Assembly: GCA_964645155.1 (NCBI GenBank)
Contig: CAZYBG010000122.1
Span: forward strand, 1 to 8,099
Length of the DNA: 8,099 nucleotides
From: CAZYBG01 sp964645155
GTDB taxonomy: Bacteria > Pseudomonadota > Alphaproteobacteria > Rhodobacterales > Rhodobacteraceae
Reading direction: 5' to 3'
The translations under genes and the position numbers were made by a program. The notes below the pieces were generated by a model. That model did no database searches. It had not been told where the DNA came from and was given only the letters and a program-made list of their open reading frames with translations. The first letter of the stretch is position 1; every line of letters begins with the position of its first letter. Positions 1 to 5,384 of the stretch are shown here, in pieces.

Positions 1-1
1 C

Positions 2-1690
2 TGCGATCAGGGCGGCGAATGCGACCTGCAGGATCAGGCGATGGCCTACGGCGTCGATTTCAGCCGCTACCGCGAGCCCAAGCGCGCGGTCGACGACCTG
101 AACCTCGGCCCGCTGGTCGAGACGCACATGACGCGCTGCATCTCGTGCACCCGCTGCGTGCGCTTCACGACCGAGGTCGCCGGCGTCTACGACATGGGCC
201 AGACCGGCCGCGGCGAGGATGCCGAGATCACGACCTATCTGGGCAAGACGCTCGATTCCAACCTCCAGGGCAACATCATCGACCTCTGCCCGGTGGGCGC
301 GCTGGTGTCGAAGCCCTACGCGTTCACCGCGCGGCCGTGGGAGCTGTCGAAGACCGAGACGGTCGACGTGATGGACGCGCTGGGGTCCAGCATCCGGGTC
401 GACACCAAGGGCCGCGAGGTCATGCGCATCCTGCCGCGCAACCATGACGGCGTGAACGAGGAGTGGATCAGCGACAAGACGCGGTTCGTCTGGGACGGGC
501 TGAGGCGGCAGCGGCTGGACCGGCCCTACATCCGCGAGAACGGCAAGCTCAGGCCGGCAAGCTGGGCCGAGGCGCTGGGCGTCGCGGCGAAGGCTCTGAC
601 GGGCGCCAGGAAGATCGCGGGCCTTGTCGGTGACCTTGCGCCGACCGAAGCGGCCTTCGCGCTGAAGGGGCTGGTGGAGGGGCTGGGCGGTGTGGTGGAG
701 TGCCGGACCGATAGCGCGAAGCTGCCGGCCGGCAATCGTGCGGCCTATGCCGGCACGGCGCGGATCGAGGAGATCGACGGGGCATCCCGCATCCTGCTGA
801 TCGGCACCAACCCGCGGACCGAGGCGCCGGTGCTGAACGCCCGCATCCGCAAGGCCTGGCTGCGCGGCGCGCATGTGGCGCTGGTCGGCGAACCCGCCGA
901 CCTGACTTACGACTACACCCATGTCGGAGCCGACCGTGCCGCCCTGCAGCAGGCGGCCGACATCGACTGCTCCGACACGATGCTGGCCCAGTCCACGATC
1001 GTGATCGTGGGGCAGGGCGCGCTCATGGGCGCGGACGGCGCGGCGGTGCTTGCCGCCGCGATGCAGGCGGCAGAACGCTCGAACTCGGGCTTCCTCGTCC
1101 TGCACACCGCGGCCTCGCGCGTCGGTGCGATGGATGTGGGCGCGGTGACCGAGGGCGGCATCGGTGCCGCGCTGGAGGGGGCCGATGTGGTCTACAATCT
1201 CGGCGCCGACGAGATCGACCTGCCGGCGGGGCCGTTCGTGATCTACCAGGGGTCGCACGGCGACCGCGGCGCGCATCGCGCCGACGTCATCCTGCCCGCC
1301 GCCGCCTGGACCGAGGAGAACGGGCTGTTCGTCAACACCGAGGGCCGCCCGCAACTGGCGCTCCGCGCCGGCTTTCCGCCGGGCGAGGCCAAGGAGAACT
1401 GGGCGATCCTGCGGGCGCTGTCGGCCGAGGCGGGGGCGAAGCTGCCCTACGATACCCTGCCGCAGCTGCGCCAGGCGCTCGTCGCGGCGCATCCGCATCT
1501 GGGCCGGATCGACGAGGTGGCGGCGAACGACTGGCAGCCGCTGCCCGCCGGCACGCTCGGCAGCGGCGCGTTCCGTCCCGCGGTGGCCGATTTCTACCTG
1601 ACGAACCCCGTCGCCCGCGCCTCGGCGCTGATGGCCGAGCTCTCCGCGCTCGCGCGGGGCAGGGGGGCCCAGGCGATGGCGGCCGAATGA
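2..1690 (+). CDS. nuoG: NADH-quinone oxidoreductase subunit G (complex I 75-kDa subunit), 5'-truncated by window edge
   Basis: Peripheral-arm subunit that carries several Fe-S clusters between NuoE/F and NuoI. The reading frame is open from base 2, so the ATG at 41 is an internal Met; 562 residues are visible and roughly 110 N-terminal residues (the [2Fe-2S] N1b domain) lie upstream. The first visible residues, CDQGGECDLQDQAMAYG, are the end of the His/Cys-ligated N5 motif (C1 and C7 here, C-x5-C). The N4 [4Fe-4S] motif follows as C46-x2-C49-x2-C52-x43-C96, ending in LCPVGAL. The rest is the molybdopterin-oxidoreductase-like domain found in this subunit, which in complex I holds no cofactor; it is of the shorter alphaproteobacterial/mitochondrial type. 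The C-terminal part is Ala-rich and less conserved. The stop TGA at 1688-1690 is followed by a 127-bp spacer before nuoH. Identification is secure. Confidence 0.97.
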   Translation, partial: CDQGGECDLQDQAMAYGVDFSRYREPKRAVDDLNLGPLVETHMTRCISCTRCVRFTTEVAGVYDMGQTGRGEDAEITTYLGKTLDSNLQGNIIDLCPVGALVSKPYAFTARPWELSKTETVDVMDALGSSIRVDTKGREVMRILPRNHDGVNEEWISDKTRFVWDGLRRQRLDRPYIRENGKLRPASWAEALGVAAKALTGARKIAGLVGDLAPTEAAFALKGLVEGLGGVVECRTDSAKLPAGNRAAYAGTARIEEIDGASRILLIGTNPRTEAPVLNARIRKAWLRGAHVALVGEPADLTYDYTHVGADRAALQQAADIDCSDTMLAQSTIVIVGQGALMGADGAAVLAAAMQAAERSNSGFLVLHTAASRVGAMDVGAVTEGGIGAALEGADVVYNLGADEIDLPAGPFVIYQGSHGDRGAHRADVILPAAAWTEENGLFVNTEGRPQLALRAGFPPGEAKENWAILRALSAEAGAKLPYDTLPQLRQALVAAHPHLGRIDEVAANDWQPLPAGTLGSGAFRPAVADFYLTNPVARASALMAELSALARGRGAQAMAAE

Positions 1691-1720
1691 CCGCCCGCCC
1701 GGCGCGTCACCGGCGCGCAG

Positions 1721-1738
1721 CGCCCTCCGAAGAGGGTG
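1721..1738 (+). other. Intercistronic stem-loop in nuoG-nuoH spacer (first)
   Basis: CGCCCTC (1721-1727) can pair with GAGGGTG (1732-1738) around a CGAA loop: six Watson-Crick pairs plus one G-T wobble. It lies about 30 nt after the nuoG stop. No T-run follows, so it is not an intrinsic terminator. It could be an mRNA-stability or processing element, or chance pairing in G+C-rich DNA. Confidence 0.4.
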
Positions 1739-1771
1739 GCGTTCCGGCGCGGGATGCGCTTTACACCGTGT

Positions 1772-1799
1772 CGCGGGGGGCGGTCCGCGTGCCCCCGCG
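1772..1799 (+). other. Intercistronic stem-loop just upstream of nuoH
   Basis: CGCGGGGG (1772-1779) is a perfect 8-bp inverted repeat with CCCCCGCG (1792-1799) around a 12-nt loop. The stem ends 18 nt before the nuoH ATG at 1818, leaving AGGGAA (1803-1808) and GAGGA (1811-1815) unpaired as possible ribosome-binding sequence. No T-run follows. A role in nuoH translation or mRNA processing is inference only. Confidence 0.4.
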
Positions 1800-1817
1800 G
1801 TCAGGGAACCGAGGACC

Positions 1818-2798
1818 ATGGACGGATTTCTGAGCACCCCCTTCGGCACGCTCGTGCTCATCGCGATGCAGTGCCTGCTGGTGATCGGCTTCGTGATGAT
1901 CTCGCTCCTCTTCCTCGTCTACGGCGACCGGAAGATCTGGGCCGCGGTGCAGCTGCGGCGCGGCCCGAACGTCGTCGGCGCCTTCGGGCTTCTGCAGACG
2001 GTGGCCGACGCGCTGAAATACGTGGTGAAGGAGGTGGTGGTGCCTGCCGGCGCCGACCGGCCGGTGTTCTTCCTCGCGCCGGTCACGTCCTTCGTGCTGG
2101 CCATGGTGGCCTGGGCGGTGATCCCGTTCAACGAGGGCTGGGTGCTGGCCGACATCAACGTCGCGATCCTCTATGTCTTCGCGATCTCGTCGCTCGAGGT
2201 CTATGGCGTCATCATGGGCGGCTGGGCGTCGAACTCGAAGTACCCCTTCCTCGGCAGCCTGCGCTCGGCCGCGCAGATGATCTCCTACGAGGTCTCGATC
2301 GGCCTCATCATCATCGGCGTCATCATCTCGACCGGCTGGTACTGGCTGCCGCACCTGCCGATGGTGGCGCTGTTCTTCATCTCGACGCTGGCCGAGACCA
2401 ACCGCCCGCCCTTCGACCTGCCCGAGGCGGAATCCGAGCTGGTGGCCGGCTACCAGGTGGAATATTCCTCGACGCCGTTCCTGCTGTTCATGGCGGGCGA
2501 GTACATCGCGATCTTCCTGATGTGCGCGCTGATCTCGCTCTTGTTCTTCGGCGGCTGGCTCTCGCCGATCCCGGGCCTGCCCGACGGGGCGCTGTGGATG
2601 ATCGGCAAGATGGCGTTCTTCTTCTTCCTCTTCGCGATGGTGAAGGCCATGGTGCCGCGGTACCGCTACGACCAGCTGATGCGGATCGGCTGGAAGGTGT
2701 TCCTGCCGCTGTCGCTCGGCTGGGTCGTGGTGGTGGCGTTCCTGGCCAAGTTCGAGGTGCTCGGCGGCTTCTGGGCGCGCTGGGCCGTGGGGGTGTGA
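1818..2798 (+). CDS. nuoH: NADH-quinone oxidoreductase subunit H (ND1 homologue)
   Basis: Membrane-arm subunit that forms the quinone chamber with NuoB, D and I, and links quinone reduction to proton pumping. The 326-aa product has hydrophobic segments at about residues 11-34, 80-103, 112-134, 159-171, 181-192, 220-246, 257-278 and 294-313, matching the eight-helix family core. Family motifs visible include YGDRKIWAAVQLRRGPN near residue 35, GGWASNSKYPFLGSLRSAAQ, and the quinone-loop sequence ETNRPPFDLPEAESELVAGY at 193-212 with its conserved Glu/Asp residues. The ATG is preceded by GAGGA only 2 nt away and AGGGAA 9 nt away. Oddity: ISTG (171-173) runs straight into WYWLPHLPM (from 174), with none of the ~19-residue SFNL/IV-type segment usually found in this loop. 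The length is also about 19 short of the ~345 aa I recall for Rhodobacter NuoH. Codon use is extremely G/C-ending (about 10 A/T-ending codons of 326, counted by hand). Confidence 0.97.
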   Translation: MDGFLSTPFGTLVLIAMQCLLVIGFVMISLLFLVYGDRKIWAAVQLRRGPNVVGAFGLLQTVADALKYVVKEVVVPAGADRPVFFLAPVTSFVLAMVAWAVIPFNEGWVLADINVAILYVFAISSLEVYGVIMGGWASNSKYPFLGSLRSAAQMISYEVSIGLIIIGVIISTGWYWLPHLPMVALFFISTLAETNRPPFDLPEAESELVAGYQVEYSSTPFLLFMAGEYIAIFLMCALISLLFFGGWLSPIPGLPDGALWMIGKMAFFFFLFAMVKAMVPRYRYDQLMRIGWKVFLPLSLGWVVVVAFLAKFEVLGGFWARWAVGV

Positions 2799-2799
2799 G

Positions 2800-3375
2800 A
2801 TGAGCTTCATGTCCCGACTTTCCGTGGCGATGGCGCTGTCGGTTGCGGTCGAGCCCGCGGCCGCCGAGTCCACCGAGGACGAGGCGTTCCGCGAGCGTTT
2901 CGAGACCTGCTGGGGTTCCCGTGACCACCAGTGTCTCTATGACATCCTTCTCGAGAATGCCGAAACCCACGGAGGCTTGTCCGCCTGTGTCGCTCCGCAG
3001 GACACCAATGGCTGCAAGCGGGACGCCTTCCTCCTGGGTCTCCTGGCGGTTGCCACCACCTTCGACGAGAGCGCCGAAGAGCGCAGGGAAGTTGCGGAAC
3101 ACGTGATGGGCCTCACCCCGTCCGCCACGGCCGACAACCCCAGAGATGGCGGAGGCCAGTTCATCGTGACGCTGGCGCGCTACAAGGCCTGCGCGGAACT
3201 CGGCGATGCCGGTTGCGTCGAGGACAGCGCGCAACGCGTGCGCGCCTTCGTCGATCTTGCCGGCCTCGACATTGCGCTCAGTGCTGCCATGGATATCGAC
3301 GCAGGCTATACGCTGGAGCCGGGTCGGGCGCCGGAGTTCGAGGCCTTGGTCGAAACGATCGTCGTACGGGAATGA
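2800..3375 (+). CDS. Probable periplasmic six-cysteine protein of unknown function
   Basis: I do not recognise this 191-aa protein. The N-terminus looks like a short Sec signal peptide: Arg6, a hydrophobic stretch LSVAMALSVAV (7-17) and an AAA-ES cleavage site after Ala22. The mature part is hydrophilic, acidic and probably helical, without membrane segments. Six cysteines form three close pairs: C37-x7-C45, C63-x8-C72 and C131-x7-C139. The first and third sit in similar short-turn contexts (CWGSRDHQC, CAELGDAGC), suggesting disulfide-stabilised helical hairpins, perhaps TPR/Sel1-like. The gene starts 1 nt after nuoH (TGAGATG) with only a G-run (2789-2793) as a weak Shine-Dalgarno; Met4 at 2809 is an alternative start. 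It ends 10 nt before nuoI, so it is cotranscribed. About 40 of 191 codons end in A/T (GC3 about 79%) against about 3% in nuoH, pointing to weaker expression, faster evolution or later acquisition. A role in complex I assembly or in the periplasm is guesswork. Confidence 0.85.
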   Translation: MSFMSRLSVAMALSVAVEPAAAESTEDEAFRERFETCWGSRDHQCLYDILLENAETHGGLSACVAPQDTNGCKRDAFLLGLLAVATTFDESAEERREVAEHVMGLTPSATADNPRDGGGQFIVTLARYKACAELGDAGCVEDSAQRVRAFVDLAGLDIALSAAMDIDAGYTLEPGRAPEFEALVETIVVRE

Positions 3376-3385
3376 GGTTCATCCC

Positions 3386-3880
3386 ATGACCACCATCGAC
3401 TGGACCCGCGCGGGCAAGTACTTCCTGCTGTTCGACTTCTTCAAGGGCTTCGGCCTCGGCATGAGGTATTTCTTCGCGCCCAAGGCGACGCTGAACTACC
3501 CGCACGAGAAGGGGCCTCTCAGCCCCCGCTTCCGCGGCGAACATGCGCTCCGCCGCTATCCGAACGGCGAGGAACGCTGCATCGCCTGCAAGCTCTGCGA
3601 GGCGATCTGCCCGGCGCAGGCGATCACCATCGACGCCGAACCGCGCGAGGACGGCTCCCGCCGCACCACGCGCTACGACATCGACATGACGAAGTGCATC
3701 TATTGCGGCTTCTGCCAGGAGGCCTGCCCGGTCGATGCCATCGTGGAAGGACCGAACTTCGAGTTCTCGACCGAGACGCGCGAGGAGCTGTTCTACACCA
3801 AGGAGAAGCTGCTCGCGAACGGCGACCGCTGGGAGGCCGAGATCGCCCGCAACCTCGAGCTCGACGCGCCCTACCGATGA
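3386..3880 (+). CDS. nuoI: NADH-quinone oxidoreductase subunit I (TYKY/PSST-side 8Fe ferredoxin subunit)
   Basis: Carries the two [4Fe-4S] clusters N6a and N6b, which pass electrons to N2 in NuoB near the quinone site. The 164-aa product has an amphipathic N-terminal region (about 1-35, FFKGFGLGMRYFFAPKATLNYP) that lies on NuoH and the membrane. Two ferredoxin motifs follow: C65-x2-C68-x2-C71-x3-C75-P and C104-x2-C107-x2-C110-x3-C114-P, all eight ligands present. The C-terminus (GPNFEFSTETREELFYTKEKLL) is typical of the alphaproteobacterial/mitochondrial form, as is the overall length. The frame is open upstream to 3206, but homology begins at the ATG at 3386. TGAGG (3373-3377), overlapping the preceding stop codon, provides a Shine-Dalgarno 8 nt before the start. 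The stop overlaps the next start as ATGA. Confidence 0.98.
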   Translation: MTTIDWTRAGKYFLLFDFFKGFGLGMRYFFAPKATLNYPHEKGPLSPRFRGEHALRRYPNGEERCIACKLCEAICPAQAITIDAEPREDGSRRTTRYDIDMTKCIYCGFCQEACPVDAIVEGPNFEFSTETREELFYTKEKLLANGDRWEAEIARNLELDAPYR

Positions 3881-4281
3881 CCGACCCCAAGAACCCCTTC
3901 GAGGACATGATGCGCATGGGCCAGCAATGGGCCAAGGCGCTGAATCCGGCGCTGGAGCACTTCACGCCGAAGGGGTTCGAGGCGATGTGGCCGACGATGC
4001 CCAAGGACCTGATGGAAGCGATGATGGGCAAGACCTTCAACCCCGACGGGCTCGACGCCAGGACCAAGCTTCTGCTCACCCTCGGCGCGCTGACGATCCT
4101 CGGCGCCCAGGCCGAGGCGCAGGTGCGCCTGACCGTGCGGCACGCGATGGAGGCGGGGGCGAGCAAGCAGGAGATCGCCGAGACGATCGCGCTGGTCGGC
4201 GTCTTCGGCGGCGTGCCGGCGATGACCAAGGCGATGGAGCTCGCGCGCGAGGTCATGGACACGGCGGAGGACCCGGAATGA
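3877..4281 (+). CDS. Carboxymuconolactone decarboxylase-like protein lacking the usual active-site residues
   Basis: A 134-aa protein whose residues 59-127 (LDARTKLLLTLGALTILG, AGASKQEIAET, then GVFGGVPAM) match the all-helical CMD/AhpD fold. The N-terminal ~55 residues are Met/Pro/Trp-rich and not assigned. In AhpD-type members a C-x2-C-x3-H motif is catalytic, and PcaC keeps the His. Aligning by eye on EAGASKQEI places Ala79, Gln82 and Thr86 at these positions, and there is no cysteine anywhere in the protein. It is therefore unlikely to be an AhpD-type disulfide reductase or a normal PcaC; a structural or ligand-binding role is possible but unknown. It is joined on both sides by ATGA overlaps (nuoI stop at 3878-3880; nuoJ start at 4278), so its synthesis is tightly coupled to complex I genes. 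I recall similar genes near nuoI/nuoJ in related bacteria but cannot confirm it here. Confidence 0.85.
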   Translation: MTDPKNPFEDMMRMGQQWAKALNPALEHFTPKGFEAMWPTMPKDLMEAMMGKTFNPDGLDARTKLLLTLGALTILGAQAEAQVRLTVRHAMEAGASKQEIAETIALVGVFGGVPAMTKAMELAREVMDTAEDPE

Positions 4282-4892
4282 CCGCCGCGGCGCTTGCCTT
4301 CTACGCCTTCGCGATCGTCGTGGTGGGCGCGGGCTTCATGGTCACCGTGGCGCGGAACCCGGTGCATTCGGTGCTCTGGCTGATCCTGACCTTCCTGTCC
4401 TCGGCGGGGCTCTTCGTGCTGCTCGGCGCCGAGTTCGTGGCGATGCTTCTCGTCATCGTCTATGTCGGCGCGGTGGCGGTGCTGTTCCTGTTCGTGGTGA
4501 TGATGCTCGACATCGACTTCGCCGCGCTGAAGGCCGAGCTGGCGCGCTACGTGCCGCTGGGCGGGCTGATCGGCCTCGTGATCCTCATGCAGCTCGTCCT
4601 CGTCTTCGGCGCGTGGCAGACCTCGCCCGAGGCCGAGGGGCTGCGCCGCGCGGTCTCGCCCGACCTGGCCGAGATGCACAACACCGAGGCGCTGGGGATG
4701 ATCCTCTACGACCGGTACTTCCTGATGTTCCAGCTGGCCGGGCTGATCCTCCTCGTCGCGATGATCGGGGCGATCCTGCTGACGTTGCGCCACCGGGTGG
4801 GCATCAAGCGCCAGGACGTGCTGGCCCAGATGTACCGCGACCCGGCGAAGGCGATGGAGCTGAAGGACGTCAAGCCGGGCCAAGGGCTCTAG
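4278..4892 (+). CDS. nuoJ: NADH-quinone oxidoreductase subunit J (ND6 homologue)
   Basis: Small membrane-arm subunit next to NuoH and NuoK that helps transmit the coupling signal along the central hydrophilic axis. The 204-aa product has hydrophobic segments at about 3-24, 30-50, 53-77, 92-112 and 149-172, fitting the five-helix family. The conserved region NPVHSVLWLIL and the third helix GAEFVAMLLVIVYVGAVAVL (50-69, with Glu52 and the YVGAV stretch that can form a pi-bulge in known structures) are clear. A hydrophilic tail of about 30 residues (from RHRVGIKRQDVLAQ to PGQGL) follows the last helix, as usual in alphaproteobacteria. The start is set by the ATGA overlap and a strong GGAGGA (4266-4271) 6 nt upstream. 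The TAG stop (4890-4892) lies within a strong hairpin. Confidence 0.97.
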   Translation: MTAAALAFYAFAIVVVGAGFMVTVARNPVHSVLWLILTFLSSAGLFVLLGAEFVAMLLVIVYVGAVAVLFLFVVMMLDIDFAALKAELARYVPLGGLIGLVILMQLVLVFGAWQTSPEAEGLRRAVSPDLAEMHNTEALGMILYDRYFLMFQLAGLILLVAMIGAILLTLRHRVGIKRQDVLAQMYRDPAKAMELKDVKPGQGL

Positions 4893-4903
4893 CCCCTGGC
4901 CCG
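4876..4903 (+). other. Hairpin spanning the nuoJ stop codon
   Basis: C4876-GGGCCAAGGGC (to 4887) pairs with GCCCCTGGCCC-G4903 (4892-4903) around the loop TCTA (4888-4891). This gives 11 pairs with one A-C mismatch in a 12-position stem. The loop and first stem base contain the nuoJ TAG. There is no T-run after it, so it is not a standard rho-independent terminator. It could protect or punctuate the mRNA between nuoJ and nuoK; that function is inference. Confidence 0.55.
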
Positions 4904-4914
4904 CCCCTGGCCCG
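4893..4914 (+). repeat. Tandem 11-bp duplication directly after nuoJ
   Basis: CCCCTGGCCCG occurs twice in perfect tandem (4893-4903 and 4904-4914), with a decayed third copy beginning CCCCGGCCC at 4915. The first copy is the right arm of the hairpin over the nuoJ stop; the second could pair with the same left arm in an alternative fold. Confidence 0.75.
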
Positions 4915-4930
4915 CCCCGGCCCCCGATCC

Positions 4931-4949
4931 GGGGCCCCGAAAGGGCCTT
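4931..4949 (+). other. Stem-loop in nuoJ-nuoK spacer
   Basis: GGCCC (4933-4937) pairs with GGGCC (4943-4947) around CGAAA; two outer G-T wobbles can lengthen the stem. An overlapping alternative pairs GGCCCC (4919-4924) with GGGGCC (4931-4936), so the two folds are mutually exclusive. No T-run follows either. Chance pairing cannot be excluded at this base composition. Confidence 0.35.
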
Positions 4950-4956
4950 GGCGGGT

Positions 4957-4978
4957 CGGCTCCGGGCCGGCTCCGGGG
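4957..4978 (+). repeat. Second tandem 11-bp duplication in nuoJ-nuoK spacer
   Basis: CGGCTCCGGGC (4957-4967) is followed directly by CGGCTCCGGGG (4968-4978), identical except for the last base. It has the same unit length as the duplication after nuoJ but a different sequence. Confidence 0.7.
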
Positions 4979-4997
4979 CGGCGCGAAGACCGACCGA

Positions 4998-5020
4998 TGC
5001 CCCGGGTCAGGCCCGGGGTG
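4998..5020 (+). repeat. Palindromic REP-like element in nuoJ-nuoK spacer
   Basis: CCCCGGG (5000-5006) and CCCGGGG (5012-5018) form a perfect 7-bp inverted repeat around TCAGG, extendable by two wobble pairs to 4998-5020. The core CCCCGGGTCAGGCCCGGGG resembles the short palindromes of CCCCGG(G/A)TCA...CCGGGG type that I recall as common between genes in alphaproteobacteria. The family assignment is from memory. It stands 55 nt before nuoK. A role in mRNA stability is possible. Confidence 0.5.
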
Positions 5021-5074
5021 CCGAGGAAAAGGACGACAGCGGAGCGGCAAGACGCCTCCGGGGGACAAGGGAAG

Positions 5075-5380
5075 ATGATCGGACTGACCCACTACCTGAC
5101 CGTGGCCGCAGCACTGTTCGTGATCGGCATCTTCGGCATCTTCCTCAACCGGAAGAACGTGATCGTCATCCTGATGTCGATCGAGCTGATGCTGCTGGCG
5201 GTCAACATCAACCTGGTCGCGTTCTCGGCCTTCCTCGGCGACCTCGTGGGCCAGGTGTTCACGATGTTCGTGCTGACCGTCGCCGCCGCCGAGGCGGCGA
5301 TCGGGCTTGCCATCCTCGTCACCTTCTTCCGCAACCGGGGAACGATCGACGTGGAAGACGTCAACGTGATGAAGGGCTGA
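5075..5380 (+). CDS. nuoK: NADH-quinone oxidoreductase subunit K (ND4L homologue)
   Basis: Small three-helix antiporter-like subunit between NuoJ and NuoN. The 101-aa product has hydrophobic segments at about 4-24, 29-50 and 60-84. The two membrane glutamates needed for proton translocation in the family (E. coli Glu36 and Glu72) appear as Glu37 in LMSIELMLLAVNIN and Glu73 in AAAEAAIGLA. The frame stays open far upstream, with an ATG at 4997, but the family's usual ~101-102 aa length and conserved N-terminus (GLTHYLTVAAALF) place the start at the ATG at 5075, behind AAGGGA (5067-5072). The 182-bp spacer before it is much longer than the other gaps from nuoH onward and may lower or separate its expression. 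nuoL starts 4 nt after its stop. Confidence 0.97.
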   Translation: MIGLTHYLTVAAALFVIGIFGIFLNRKNVIVILMSIELMLLAVNINLVAFSAFLGDLVGQVFTMFVLTVAAAEAAIGLAILVTFFRNRGTIDVEDVNVMKG

Positions 5381-5384
5381 CGCG

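Noticed and set aside
1736..2803. + strand open frame of 355 codons overlapping nuoH in another frame
   Set aside because: nuoH in its own frame has unmistakable family motifs; this frame gives an Arg/Ala/Gly-rich low-complexity protein.
2800..3375. Six-Cys protein as an Fe-S or heme c protein
   Set aside because: There is no C-x2-C-H heme motif and no C-x2-C ferredoxin-type spacing; pairs 7-8 residues apart in an exported protein fit disulfides better.
3206..3385. Upstream in-frame starts for nuoI
   Set aside because: The sequence before 3386 overlaps the preceding gene in another frame and has no NuoI similarity; a good Shine-Dalgarno precedes 3386.
3624..4883. Long - strand open frame opposite nuoI, the CMD-like gene and nuoJ
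   Set aside because: Composition is typical of a high-GC shadow frame, with no recognisable domain, and it crosses three well-supported + strand genes.
4876..5020. Intrinsic terminator in the nuoJ-nuoK spacer
   Set aside because: There are several G+C-rich stems but none is followed by a T-run, and the operon continues with nuoK, L and M.
4893..5020. CRISPR array or mobile-element remnant
   Set aside because: The repeats are 11-bp direct tandem copies without spacers, with no long terminal inverted repeats, target duplications or transposase fragment.
4997..5074. Possible upstream start for nuoK (ATG at 4997, in frame)
   Set aside because: It would add a Pro/Arg-rich hydrophilic tail absent from the family, translated through a palindromic element; the usual length fits the ATG at 5075.
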